A DNA stretch of 30,826 nt from Pseudomonadota bacterium (GCA_023433445.1 JAEZCS010000090.1:1-30826); one strand, 5' to 3'. Shown: positions 21,643 to 30,275, numbered from the stretch's first letter. Notes: a model not told the origin generated them from the letters alone. Numbers and translations: made by a program.

Positions 21643-23766
21643 ATGCAGATTGTTTATATCGCCATAGGGTGCGGCCTGCTGGCCGTGCTCTACGGCTTGT
21701 TCACCAGTCGCCAGGTGCTGGCAGCGTCTCCCGGCAATGAAACCATGCAATCCATAGCCGGCGCGATCCAGGAAGGGGCGAACGCCTATCTCAGCCGCCA
21801 ATATATGACGATCGGCATGGTCGGAGTCGTGGTGGCGGCTCTGGTCTTCTTCTTTCTGGGCGGAACGTCCGCCATCGGATTTCTGATCGGTGCGATTTTG
21901 TCGGGGGCGGCAGGCTTCATCGGAATGAACATCTCCGTACGCGCCAATGTCCGCACCGCCGAAGCGGCACGCACGACATTGCAGAGCGGCCTCACCGTCG
22001 CATTTCGCGCAGGCGCGATCACCGGCATGCTGGTGGCGGGCCTGGCGTTGCTCGCGATCAGTGTCTTCTTCTGGTATCTGACGGGGCCAGCGGGCCATGC
22101 TCCCGATGACCGGCTGGTGATCGACTCCCTGGTGGCACTCGCCTTTGGCGCCAGCCTCATCTCGATCTTCGCGCGGCTGGGTGGCGGTATCTTCACCAAG
22201 GCGGCAGATGTCGGCGCCGATCTCGTGGGCAAGGTGGAAGCCGGAATCCCGGAAGATGATCCGCGCAACCCCGCCGTGATCGCGGACAATGTTGGCGACA
22301 ATGTCGGCGACTGCGCGGGCATGGCGGCCGATTTGTTTGAAACCTATGTCGTGACGGTCGGCGCGACCATGGTGCTGACGGCTCTGCTGGTGAGCGGCGT
22401 GGACAATGCGTTCCTGCAACGGCTGATGTCCCTGCCGCTGATTGTCGGCGGCGTGTGCATCATCACTTCGATCATCGGCACCTATATGGTGCGTCTTGGC
22501 TCCAGCCAATCGATCATGGGCGCGCTTTACAAGGGCTTCTGGACCACGGCGATCCTGTCGATCCCGGCGCTTTACTTCGCCACCAGCTTCACGCTGGGTG
22601 ATGTGAATGCACGCTTCGGCACCGATCTGGATGGCGTCGGCGGCTATACCGGCATGGCCTTGTTCTGGGCGATGATGGTGGGTCTTGCTGTCACGGGGCT
22701 CATCGTCTGGATCACCGAATATTATACCGGCACCAACTATCGGCCGGTGCGCAGCATCGCCCGCGCTTCGGAAACCGGTCACGGCACCAATGTGATTCAG
22801 GGCCTGGCCGTCAGCTTGGAAGCGACCGCGCTACCAACGCTGGTGATCGTCGCCGGGATCATCGTCGCACATCAGCTTGCAGGGCTGATCGGCATCGCCT
22901 TCGCAGCGACGGCAATGCTGGCGCTTGCGGGCATGGTCGTGGCGCTCGACGCCTATGGCCCGGTGACGGACAATGCAGGTGGCATCGCGGAGATGTCGCA
23001 CCTTGACGACAGCGTGCGGGTCAAGACCGATGCGCTCGATGCCGTGGGCAACACCACCAAGGCGGTGACGAAGGGCTATGCCATCGGCTCAGCGGGGCTC
23101 GCGGCGCTGGTGCTGTTTGGGGCTTATACCGAGGATCTCAAATTCTATAACTCCGCTCTTGGTCTGACCGAGCCAGTCGATTTCAGCCTGTCCAACCCCT
23201 ACGTCATCGTCGGCCTGCTGCTGGGGGCACTGCTGCCCTATCTGTTCGGCGCGATGGGGATGACGGCCGTCGGCCGTGCGGCGGGCGACGTGGTGAAGGA
23301 CGTGCGCGACCAGTTCGCCACCAACAGCGGCATCATGGAAGGCACTTCGCGCCCCGATTATGCGCGTACCGTCGATCTTGTCACCCGTGCGGCAATCAAG
23401 GAAATGATCGTGCCCAGCCTGCTACCGGTGCTGGCGCCGATCGTCGTCTATTTCGCTATTTCCGCCGTGGCGGGGACGCCGAACGGCTTTGCGGCACTCG
23501 GCGCATTGCTGCTGGGCGTGATCGTGTCGGGCCTGTTCGTGGCGCTGTCGATGACCTCAGGCGGGGGTGCCTGGGACAATGCCAAGAAATATATTGAAGA
23601 CGGCAATCATGGCGGCAAGGGATCGGAGGCGCACAAGGCGGCAGTGACCGGCGATACGGTCGGTGACCCGTACAAGGACACTGCCGGGCCGGCCGTCAAT
23701 CCGATGATCAAAATCACGAACATTGTCGCCTTGCTCCTGCTCGCCGCCCTTGCACGCGGTGTCTAG
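21643..23766 (+). CDS. hppA: K(+)-insensitive proton-pumping pyrophosphatase HppA
   Basis: HppA couples pyrophosphate hydrolysis to proton export across the membrane. The 707-residue protein has about sixteen membrane helices, the pyrophosphate site ADVGADLVGKVEAGIPEDDPRNPAV (D189 onward), DNVGDNVGDCAGMAADLFE and the distal TGDTVGDPYKDTAGPAVNPMIK. The potassium-dependence signature is GNTTKAVTKG with K473 and T476, the residues associated with K(+)-independent enzymes. AGAGGA precedes the ATG, in a 251-nt leader that also holds a possible GTTTTTCC/GGAAAAAC stem at 21589-21624 but otherwise nothing I can identify. A strong terminator follows the gene. Confidence 0.97.
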   Translation: MQIVYIAIGCGLLAVLYGLFTSRQVLAASPGNETMQSIAGAIQEGANAYLSRQYMTIGMVGVVVAALVFFFLGGTSAIGFLIGAILSGAAGFIGMNISVRANVRTAEAARTTLQSGLTVAFRAGAITGMLVAGLALLAISVFFWYLTGPAGHAPDDRLVIDSLVALAFGASLISIFARLGGGIFTKAADVGADLVGKVEAGIPEDDPRNPAVIADNVGDNVGDCAGMAADLFETYVVTVGATMVLTALLVSGVDNAFLQRLMSLPLIVGGVCIITSIIGTYMVRLGSSQSIMGALYKGFWTTAILSIPALYFATSFTLGDVNARFGTDLDGVGGYTGMALFWAMMVGLAVTGLIVWITEYYTGTNYRPVRSIARASETGHGTNVIQGLAVSLEATALPTLVIVAGIIVAHQLAGLIGIAFAATAMLALAGMVVALDAYGPVTDNAGGIAEMSHLDDSVRVKTDALDAVGNTTKAVTKGYAIGSAGLAALVLFGAYTEDLKFYNSALGLTEPVDFSLSNPYVIVGLLLGALLPYLFGAMGMTAVGRAAGDVVKDVRDQFATNSGIMEGTSRPDYARTVDLVTRAAIKEMIVPSLLPVLAPIVVYFAISAVAGTPNGFAALGALLLGVIVSGLFVALSMTSGGGAWDNAKKYIEDGNHGGKGSEAHKAAVTGDTVGDPYKDTAGPAVNPMIKITNIVALLLLAALARGV

Positions 23767-23787
23767 AGCATAAATTTTTGACGGAGA

Positions 23788-23820
23788 ATGGCCCTGTCCC
23801 TGCGGGACGGGGCCATTTCT
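23788..23820 (+). terminator. Intrinsic terminator after hppA
   Basis: ATGGCCCTGTCCC (23788-23800) pairs with GGGACGGGGCCAT (23804-23816), 13 bp with a single T-G wobble, around TGC. It is followed by the short T-rich tail TTCT. It lies 21 nt after the hppA stop. Confidence 0.82.
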
Positions 23821-23838
23821 GTAGAGAGTGGTAGCATC

Positions 23839-24059
23839 GTGACATTGCTAAAAGCCCCGGAAAGCTTCATCGACCTCAACACCACCAATTTCCAGCGTGT
23901 CGAAGGCGAGGAGCGGATGCGCATCTGATCGCCATCACGACCCCGATCGCGAAGAACGTGAATGCGGAAATCGGCTATCTGCATCAGCACGGCTTCCGGC
24001 CCAATGCAGAGGACGCCAACGACAATGTGGCGTCCTTCTCGCTCAGCTTCTCCTTCTGA
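23839..24059 (+). pseudogene. Frameshifted C-terminal remnant of an outer-membrane-type (DUF2490-like) protein
   Basis: Two partly overlapping frames join into one recognisable protein end. The first, from about 23839, reads LLKAPESFIDLNTTNFQRV and then EGEERMRI before TGA at 23926. From 23928 a second frame continues IAITTPIAKNVNAEIGYLHQ and RPNAEDANDNVASFSLSFSF to a stop at 24059. The alternating hydrophobic end with a final phenylalanine and the EIGYLHQ pattern resemble beta-barrel proteins of the DUF2490 type. Restoring one base (CGCATC-C-TGATC) rejoins the frames. No N-terminal portion is found between hppA and here, so most of the gene is lost. Sequencing error could explain the frameshift but not the missing front. 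Confidence 0.6.
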
Positions 24060-24168
24060 TTGGTCAACCTTGAGCAGGGGAGGGAGTTGCCTGTTCTCTC
24101 ACTCGAGGGGGTGAACCGACAGCCCTTCAGCTTGCTCCTGTGCCGGTCGCGGGCCTATAGGGCGCGCC

Positions 24169-25293
24169 ATGACCAGCGAACCCTTCCGCTCGCAACTGGC
24201 GGCTCTTGAAAAGCGCGGCCGCCTGCGCCGTCTGGTGTCGCGCGCCGGTCGCGACTTCGCCTCCAACGACTATCTGGGCCTCGCGTCCGATCCGATAATC
24301 GGCCAGGCAGTGGCGGATGCGGTCGCGCGGGGCGTGCCGGTGGGATCGGGCGGCTCCCGCTTGTTGCGCGGAAATGCGCCTGAGCATGAGGGGCTGGAGG
24401 CGAAGGCAGCGGCCTTCTTCCGGACGCAGGCGGCGTTGTTTCTTGCCAATGGGTTCGCGGCCAATTGCGCGCTCTTTTCGACATTGCCGCAGCGGGGCGA
24501 CCTGATCGTGGCGGACGAGTTGATCCACGCCAGCGTTCATGACGGTATCCGCCTGTCCAAGGCCGCTACTGTCTTTGCCCGGCATAACGATGTGCAGAGC
24601 TTCGCCGACCTGATTACCGCCTGGCGTGAAGAAGGCGGCAAGGGACGCGTCTGGATCGCGGTCGAGACGCTGTATTCCATGGACGGTGACACGGCTCCGC
24701 TCGCTGATCTTGCGAAACTGGCGGCGCAGCATGATGCGATGCTGATCCTCGACGAAGCCCATGGCACTGGTGTGTTCGGCCCCAGTGGTCGGGGCCTGTC
24801 TGCAGGATTCGACGGACTGCACAATGTCGTGACGCTCCATACCTGCGGCAAGGCCATGGGCGTGGAAGGCGCACTGATTTGCGGCCCGCAGATCATCATC
24901 GATTATCTCATCAATCGCGCGCGCGCCTTCATTTTCTCTACCGCACCCTCTCCATTGATGGCCGTAGCCGCGTCGGCTGCGCTCGACCGGATCGAGCAGG
25001 CGGATGACCTGCGCGCGCGGCTCAAGACGCTGTGCGTCGACGCCGCTGAAGTCATCTGCGCGCCCTTGGGTTTGCCTGCGCCGCGCAGCCAGATTGTCCC
25101 GGTTCTTCTCGGCGAAGACCGGCGCGCCATGGCCGCCGCCGCCGCCCTTCAGGAGGCTGGCTTCGACGTGCGCGGCATCCGTCCACCGACGGTTCCTCCG
25201 GGCACGAGCCGCCTGCGCATTTCCCTGACGTTGAACGTCGGCCGCGCCGATGTGGTGGCGCTCGGCGAAGAATTGCAGAGGGTCATGGGATGA
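24169..25293 (+). CDS. bioF: 8-amino-7-oxononanoate synthase BioF
   Basis: BioF condenses pimeloyl-ACP (or -CoA) with alanine in biotin synthesis. The 374-residue PLP enzyme has the glycine-rich FASNDYLGLASDP, SGGSRLLRGNAPEHEGLEAKAAAFF, ETLYSMDGDTAPLADLA, LDEAHGTGVFGPSGRG and the cofactor lysine K228 in HTCGKAMGVEGAL. The family usually has a leucine or a small residue where this has cysteine before GKA, which is a minor variant. The stop overlaps the bioD start by ATGA. No strong ribosome site precedes it. The 108 nt upstream hold no recognised biotin operator. Confidence 0.95.
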   Translation: MTSEPFRSQLAALEKRGRLRRLVSRAGRDFASNDYLGLASDPIIGQAVADAVARGVPVGSGGSRLLRGNAPEHEGLEAKAAAFFRTQAALFLANGFAANCALFSTLPQRGDLIVADELIHASVHDGIRLSKAATVFARHNDVQSFADLITAWREEGGKGRVWIAVETLYSMDGDTAPLADLAKLAAQHDAMLILDEAHGTGVFGPSGRGLSAGFDGLHNVVTLHTCGKAMGVEGALICGPQIIIDYLINRARAFIFSTAPSPLMAVAASAALDRIEQADDLRARLKTLCVDAAEVICAPLGLPAPRSQIVPVLLGEDRRAMAAAAALQEAGFDVRGIRPPTVPPGTSRLRISLTLNVGRADVVALGEELQRVMG

Positions 25294-25904
25294 CGCGCTT
25301 CATAGTCACTGGCACGGACACCGATATCGGCAAGACTGTCTTCGCCGCAGGCCTCGCAGGCGCACTTGGCGCGCATTATTGGAAGCCGGTTCAGGCCGGG
25401 ATCGATCCCGAAGGTGACAAGGAAACGATCGCCCGGCTCAGCAGCATTCCCGAGACCCAGATCCTGCCCGAAGCCTACCGCCTCACGACGCCCGCATCGC
25501 CGCATCTGGCGGCGCGTATCGACGGGGTCGAAGTGCGTCTCGACAAGCTCGCCCTGCCGCAGGTGGATGGGCCGCTGGTCGTGGAAGGAGCAGGGGGCGT
25601 GCTCGTGCCGGTGAACGAAACGCTGCTGATGGCCGATCTCTTCGCCCATTGGCAGTTGCCGGTCATCCTTTGCGCGCGCACCGCGCTAGGCACCATAAAC
25701 CATAGCCTGCTCAGCATCGAGGCCTTGCGCAGCCGGGGCGTGCCGCTGGCAGGCATTGCGTTCATCGGCGATCCGCATGAGGAAAATGAGCGGATCATCC
25801 CGCAGCTTGCGAATGTGCCCAGCCTCGGCCGCCTCCCGCGCCTCGATCCGTTGAATGCCGCCAGCCTGAAGGCTGCTTTTGCCGGTAATATCCGTTTGCC
25901 CTGA
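25290..25904 (+). CDS. bioD: ATP-dependent dethiobiotin synthetase BioD
   Basis: BioD closes the ureido ring to make dethiobiotin. The 204-residue P-loop protein starts TRFIVTGTDTDIGKTVFAAGLAGAL, with the KPVQAG stretch, PASPHLAAR, and VEGAGGVLVPVNE, all family hallmarks. It is somewhat shorter than E. coli BioD (about 225). The ATGA overlap with bioF implies translational coupling. The downstream 101 nt contain the palindrome GGCTGCAGCC (25909-25918) but no convincing terminator. bioB and bioC are not in the window. Confidence 0.95.
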   Translation: MTRFIVTGTDTDIGKTVFAAGLAGALGAHYWKPVQAGIDPEGDKETIARLSSIPETQILPEAYRLTTPASPHLAARIDGVEVRLDKLALPQVDGPLVVEGAGGVLVPVNETLLMADLFAHWQLPVILCARTALGTINHSLLSIEALRSRGVPLAGIAFIGDPHEENERIIPQLANVPSLGRLPRLDPLNAASLKAAFAGNIRLP

Positions 25905-26005
25905 AACGGGCTGCAGCCGCCCTGCATGATTTTCGACGAATGACATGGACTTGTCGCGCTGCGATGAGTCAATTGCCGTGATCGGATCAAGCAAGGGACG
26001 CTTCG

Positions 26006-28027
26006 ATGAAAAACCTTCTGATGAGCGCCGCGATTGGCGCTCTGTTGCTCGCCGCCAACGCTGCTCATGCGGACCAGGCACCCCCGGCCAAACCGACCTA
26101 TGGCAGCTATGGCTTCGACAGCAAGGGCATGGACCCAACCGTCAAGCCGGGTGATGATTTCTACCTTCACGCCAACGGCGGCTGGGCAAAGGCCACGCCG
26201 ATCCCCGCCGACAAATCCAACTATGGCGCGTTCAACGTGCTTGATGACCTGTCGCGTGAGCGCACGCGCGGCATATTGGAGGAAGCAAGGAAAGATCCCA
26301 CCAGCGGGATTGGCATCGCCTATGCCAGTTATCTCGACGCTCCCACCGTGGAATCCAGGGGGCTGACGCCGATCAAGCCCTGGCTTGCGAAGATTGAGGC
26401 GGTGAAGGACAAGACAGGTTACGCCCGCCTGGCGGCAGAAGCCGCGCGCGCCGGCATAGCAGGCCCTTTCACCTTCTATGTGGGGCAGGATGACAAGGCG
26501 CCGGACACCTATATTCTGAACCTGCGCCAGTCAGGACTGGGCCTGCCGGATCGCGATTTCTATCTACAGCCTGACGAGAAGATGGCGGCCATCCGCACTG
26601 CCTATGTCGCGCATCTGGAACAGATGCTGACGCTGGCCGGCGCGAGCAACGCAAAGCCCCGCGCCTCTGCCTTGATGGCGTTCGAAACCGAAGTCGCCAA
26701 AGTGCACTGGACCCGAGTCGACAGCCGGGACGCCGACAAAACCTATAACCGGATGACCCTCGCCGACCTCCAGAAAGCCGCGCCGGGGTTTGACTTCTCG
26801 ACCTATTTTGCTGCCAACCGCCTGAATCCGCAGGCGTTGATCGTCGCGCAGCCCACGGCGATCGCCGGGGAAGCGGCGCTTATCGTGCGAACTCCGGTTG
26901 ACGTACTGAAGGACGCTCTTTTGCTGCGTAGCCTCCACAGCTATGCGACGTACCTCCCCGACAGGATTGCCGACGCGGACTTTGCCTTTTACGGCACCAC
27001 CTTGTCAGGCACGCCGCAGCGCGAAGAGCGGTGGAAGCGCGCCGTTGGCTTCGTCAAGGACGCGATGGGCGAGGAGGTTGGCAAAATCTATGTCGCCCGC
27101 TATTTCCCGCCGGAAACCAAGGCGGCGATGGACCAACTCGTCAAAAATGTGATGGCCGCCATGGGGCGCCGGATCGATGGCCTCAGCTGGATGAGCGATG
27201 GCGCGAAGGCGAGGGCGCACAAGAAGCTGGCGGCCTTCACGCCAAAGATCGGTTACCCCGACAAATGGCGGGATTATAGCGGGCTCCAGATGGTGGCCGG
27301 CGATCTGTTCGGCAACGCGCTGCGCTCCAGCCAATATGAATTCGACTATCAAATGGGGAAGCTCGGCATGCCCATCTACCGTTGGGAATGGCAAATGACG
27401 CCGATGGAGATCAACGCCTATGCGGACTTCTCGATGGTTGAGATCGTCTTCCCGGCTGCCATCCTGCAGCCGCCCTTCTTTGACCCCCATGCCGATCCAG
27501 CGGTCAATTATGGCGGCATCGGCGCGGTTATTGGCCATGAACTCAGCCATCATTTCGACGATCAGGGTGCCAAATATGATGAAACCGGCAAGCTCAACCA
27601 GTGGTGGAGCGATGCCGATGTCGCTGCCTTCAAGCAGCTGACCGGCAAGCTGGTGAAGCAATATGACGCCTATGAGCCCTTTCCCGGCGCCCATGTGAAA
27701 GGTGATTTCACATTGGGCGAGAATATCGGTGATCTGGCAGGGGTCGCGGTGGCGCTCGATGCCTATCATGCGTCATTGGAGGGCAAGCCAGCGCCAGTGA
27801 TCGACGGCACCACCGGGGATCAGCGCTTCTTCCTGGGTTGGGCGCAGGTGTGGCGGCGCAACTATCGTGAACCCAACTTGCGCCAGCGGCTGGTGACCGA
27901 CCCGCACTCACCCTCGCAATACCGGGCGAATACAGTGCGAAACTTCGACCGGTGGTATACCGCCTTTAGCCCCGGGACCGGGAGCAAGCTCTATCTGGCG
28001 CCAGAAGACCGCGTCAGAATCTGGTAA
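26006..28027 (+). CDS. Secreted M13-family zinc metallopeptidase (PepO/neprilysin-like)
   Basis: The 673-residue protein starts with a signal peptide (MKNLLMSAAIGALLLAANAAHA, likely cut before DQ), so it is exported to the periplasm or anchored there. The catalytic domain has NAYADFSMVEIVFPAAILQPPFFD, the zinc motif VIGHELSHHFDDQGAKYD near residue 510, the third-ligand region GENIGDLAGVAVALDAY near 570, and the usual C-terminal end PEDRVRIW. The M13_N domain fills the front half. Members cleave short peptides. It sits between bioD and the DUF4168 gene, with no obvious link to biotin synthesis. ATG is preceded by AAGGGACG. Confidence 0.95.
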   Translation: MKNLLMSAAIGALLLAANAAHADQAPPAKPTYGSYGFDSKGMDPTVKPGDDFYLHANGGWAKATPIPADKSNYGAFNVLDDLSRERTRGILEEARKDPTSGIGIAYASYLDAPTVESRGLTPIKPWLAKIEAVKDKTGYARLAAEAARAGIAGPFTFYVGQDDKAPDTYILNLRQSGLGLPDRDFYLQPDEKMAAIRTAYVAHLEQMLTLAGASNAKPRASALMAFETEVAKVHWTRVDSRDADKTYNRMTLADLQKAAPGFDFSTYFAANRLNPQALIVAQPTAIAGEAALIVRTPVDVLKDALLLRSLHSYATYLPDRIADADFAFYGTTLSGTPQREERWKRAVGFVKDAMGEEVGKIYVARYFPPETKAAMDQLVKNVMAAMGRRIDGLSWMSDGAKARAHKKLAAFTPKIGYPDKWRDYSGLQMVAGDLFGNALRSSQYEFDYQMGKLGMPIYRWEWQMTPMEINAYADFSMVEIVFPAAILQPPFFDPHADPAVNYGGIGAVIGHELSHHFDDQGAKYDETGKLNQWWSDADVAAFKQLTGKLVKQYDAYEPFPGAHVKGDFTLGENIGDLAGVAVALDAYHASLEGKPAPVIDGTTGDQRFFLGWAQVWRRNYREPNLRQRLVTDPHSPSQYRANTVRNFDRWYTAFSPGTGSKLYLAPEDRVRIW

Positions 28028-28068
28028 GGGTTCGCAGCGATCTTTAACGATCTGGCGAATCGTAGCTG

Positions 28069-28141
28069 CGGTGAAACGTGATGAAACGAGGGTGAATTGA
28101 GTGAAGCTCGACCCTCACCCCTCAAATATCACGTTTCGCCG
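28069..28141 (+). other. Long imperfect hairpin between the M13 peptidase and the DUF4168 gene
   Basis: GGTGAAACGTGAT (28070-28082) pairs with ATCACGTTTCGCC (28128-28140), 13 bp with one wobble, extended by one more C-G pair. Inside it GAGGGTGA (28088-28095) pairs with TCACCCCTC (28115-28123) with one bulged base. The roughly 73-nt structure fits neither a terminator (no T-run) nor a known riboswitch that I can name. It could be a 5' leader element of the DUF4168 gene, a small RNA, or a repeat. Confidence 0.55.
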
Positions 28142-28204
28142 GAACACTCTTTAAACCTCGTGCGCTCTTCCACAGCTTTAGGTCATCAAATTGCAAGGAG
28201 AAGC

Positions 28205-28630
28205 ATGTTGACGGGTTTTCGTTCACCACTGGTTTTGAAGACAGCTATGGCATCGGTCGCTCTGTTGGCAGCGGCACCAGTTCTGGCTCAGGACGCAGCG
28301 GCTCCGGCCACGTCCGCGACGCCTGCCACCCCGGCGGCGCCGTCGGCCGCGGCAAGCCAGTTCAGCGACGCAGACATCAAGTTGTTCGCGGCAGCTGCGG
28401 TCGAAGTGACCAAGATTCAGTCCGATACCAGCATTGCCGATGCGGAAAAGCAGCCCAAGATGCTCGCCGCGTTGCAGGCGTCAGGCATTGCGCCCGAAAA
28501 GTTCAATGAGATCGGCCAGGCTGCAGCTGCCGACCCGGCATTGCAGCAGCGTATTCAGGCAGCGGCTCCGGCGGCGCCGGCAGCGCAGGCTGCTCCCAGC
28601 CCGGCGACGCCAGCCACGCCCGCCGATTAA
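28205..28630 (+). CDS. Secreted DUF4168 domain protein
   Basis: The 141-residue product has a signal peptide (MLTGFRSPLVLKTAMASVALLAAAPVLA, cut before QD), an alanine/proline-rich linker, and a helical DUF4168-type domain: QFSDADIKLFAAAAVEVTKIQSD, DAEKQPKMLAALQASGIAPEKFNEIGQAAAADPALQQRIQ, then another alanine/proline tail. The function of this family is unknown. AAGGAG (28195-28200) clearly places the start at 28205; the frame is open further to 28097 across the hairpin region. It is a separate unit between the M13 gene and bioA. Confidence 0.82.
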   Translation: MLTGFRSPLVLKTAMASVALLAAAPVLAQDAAAPATSATPATPAAPSAAASQFSDADIKLFAAAAVEVTKIQSDTSIADAEKQPKMLAALQASGIAPEKFNEIGQAAAADPALQQRIQAAAPAAPAAQAAPSPATPATPAD

Positions 28631-28695
28631 GCGGTAGAGTTACAATTGGGGGAGGAAGCTTGGCCTGACGCCTAGGCTATTCTAAGCGTCTCGAC

Positions 28696-29985
28696 ATGAC
28701 CTCCCCTATTTGGCACCCCTTCACGCAGCACGGCCTTAACGAACCCATTCCCCGCGTCCTCCGGGCGGATGGCGCTTTGCTGCATTTGGCAGGTGGCGGC
28801 ACGTTGATCGACGCCATCTCAAGCTGGTGGGTGACGACGCATGGCCACTGTCATCCGCGCATTGCGCAGGCGATCGCGCAGCAGGCCGGGCAGCTCGATC
28901 AACTCATCTTCGCCGGTTACACCCACGCACCCGCCGAAGAGGTAGCGCGCAGCCTGATTGAACTTGCCCCACGTGCGGGCGAGCGCGATCCACTCGCCCA
29001 TGTCTTTTTTTCCGATAGCGGATCAACCGCCGTCGAGGTCGCGCTTAAGATGGCGCTTGGCTACTGGCACAATCGCGCGCTGGACGGGCTGTCCGCACCC
29101 CGGCACCGCATCCTCGTCCTCGAACATGGCTATCATGGCGACACGATCGGCACGATGTCGATCGGTGAGCGTGGCGTGTACAATGCCGCTTGGACGCCTC
29201 TGCTGTTTGACGTCGGCACGATTCCTTTTCCGGCGCTCGGTGCGGAGCAGCAGACCTTTGATGCGCTGGAGGCTGCCTGCAAGGAGCATCCCGCGGCGTT
29301 CATCGTCGAACCGCTGATCCTGGGCGCTGGCGGGATGCTGATCTACTCACCCGCCACTCTGCGCCAGATGGCGGAAATCTGCGCGCGGCATGACGTTCTC
29401 TTCATCGCTGATGAAGTGATGACGGGCTGGGGCCGCACCGGCACCCTCTTTGCCTGCGAGCAGGCCGACGTCGTGCCGGACATCATGGCCGTGGCAAAGG
29501 GGATAACCGGCGGGGCCATTCCCTTGGCCGCAACTCTGGCCACGACGCGCATTTTTGACGCGCATAAGTCCCAGGATCGGGCGCGGCTATTCTATCACTC
29601 GTCCAGCTACACGGCTAACGCCATCTCCTGCGCGGCTGCGGCTGCCAACCTCGCCATCTGGCGCGAGGAGGATGTGCTCGGCCGCATCGCCACACTTGAA
29701 CGGAATATGGCTGAACGACTCGCAAGGCTGGCGCTGCATCCTGCTTTCACGAATGCCCGTCAGCTTGGCACGATCGTCGCGGTCGACCTGATCGCGCAGG
29801 ATGCAGGATATCTGTCCGATCTGGCTCCCCGCCTGCGCGCTTTCTTCCTGGAACGAGGGATTTTGCTGCGTCCTTTGGGCAACAGCATCTACTTGATGCC
29901 GCCCTATTGCACTGATGTGGATCAGCTGGATCACATCTTTGCCGCACTCTCCGCAGCGGGAGATGCGTTTGGTGCATCAGCCTGA
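28696..29985 (+). CDS. bioA: Adenosylmethionine-8-amino-7-oxononanoate aminotransferase BioA
   Basis: BioA transfers the amino group of S-adenosylmethionine to the BioF product, giving 7,8-diaminononanoate, the BioD substrate. The 429-residue PLP enzyme begins WHPFTQH, then DAISSWWVTTHGHCHP, FFSDSGSTAVEVALKMALGYW, LEHGYHGDTIGTMSIG, the aspartate-containing FIADEVMTGWGRTGT, and the cofactor lysine K268 in AVAKGITGGAIPLAATLA. No good ribosome site is seen. It is about 3.4 kb downstream of bioF, separated from bioD by two unrelated genes, on the same strand. Confidence 0.96.
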   Translation: MTSPIWHPFTQHGLNEPIPRVLRADGALLHLAGGGTLIDAISSWWVTTHGHCHPRIAQAIAQQAGQLDQLIFAGYTHAPAEEVARSLIELAPRAGERDPLAHVFFSDSGSTAVEVALKMALGYWHNRALDGLSAPRHRILVLEHGYHGDTIGTMSIGERGVYNAAWTPLLFDVGTIPFPALGAEQQTFDALEAACKEHPAAFIVEPLILGAGGMLIYSPATLRQMAEICARHDVLFIADEVMTGWGRTGTLFACEQADVVPDIMAVAKGITGGAIPLAATLATTRIFDAHKSQDRARLFYHSSSYTANAISCAAAAANLAIWREEDVLGRIATLERNMAERLARLALHPAFTNARQLGTIVAVDLIAQDAGYLSDLAPRLRAFFLERGILLRPLGNSIYLMPPYCTDVDQLDHIFAALSAAGDAFGASA

Positions 29986-30044
29986 CTTTCATTTTCCGCA
30001 TTTTGTCGCTATGGCGACGCGATTTTTGGTTTCCCCAGGATATT

Positions 30045-30251
30045 ATGGCAAAAGAAGAACTGCTTGAAATGCGCGGACAGGTTGTGGAGCTTCTCCCCAA
30101 CGCCATGTTCCGCGTCCGGCTTGAAAATGATCACGAGATCCTTGGCCACACGGCTGGCAAGATGCGCAAAAACCGCATCCGCGTGCTGGTGGGCGACGAA
30201 GTGCTGGTCGAACTGACCCCCTACGACCTGACCAAGGGTCGGATCACTTAG
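30045..30251 (+). CDS. infA: Translation initiation factor IF-1, with an early TAG stop
   Basis: IF-1 binds the A site of the 30S subunit during initiation and is essential. The 68-residue reading is full IF-1 to the last few residues: MAKEELLEMRGQVVELLPNA, MFRVRLENDHEILGHTAGKM, RKNRIRVLVGDEVLVELTPY and DLTKGRIT. The following codons are TAG CGC TTC AAA TAA. The normal alphaproteobacterial end is GRITYRFK, so TAG replaces the tyrosine codon and RFK-stop still follows (30252-30263). The protein thus lacks four residues unless the stop is read through. AGGA precedes the ATG; longer upstream starts at 30003 are not family-like. Confidence 0.94.
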   Translation: MAKEELLEMRGQVVELLPNAMFRVRLENDHEILGHTAGKMRKNRIRVLVGDEVLVELTPYDLTKGRIT

Positions 30252-30275
30252 CGCTTCAAATAAGCCGCTTTTTCG

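Noticed and set aside
21499..22782. Minus-strand open frame of 427 residues opposite hppA
   Set aside because: Antisense shadow; hppA on the plus strand is complete and carries all catalytic motifs.
23763..23990. Minus-strand 75-residue open frame after hppA
   Set aside because: It crosses the terminator stem and lies opposite the recognisable barrel remnant; no family match.
24151..24168. BioR-type or BirA operator before bioF
   Set aside because: CTATAG occurs within GGCCTATAGGGC, but the TTATnnATAA-type BioR pattern and a long biotin operator are not present.
28141..28165. EcfG-type general stress promoter starting at GGAAC
   Set aside because: A GGAAC is present, but no GTT lies at the proper 16-17 nt spacing, and the GGAAC overlaps the end of the hairpin.
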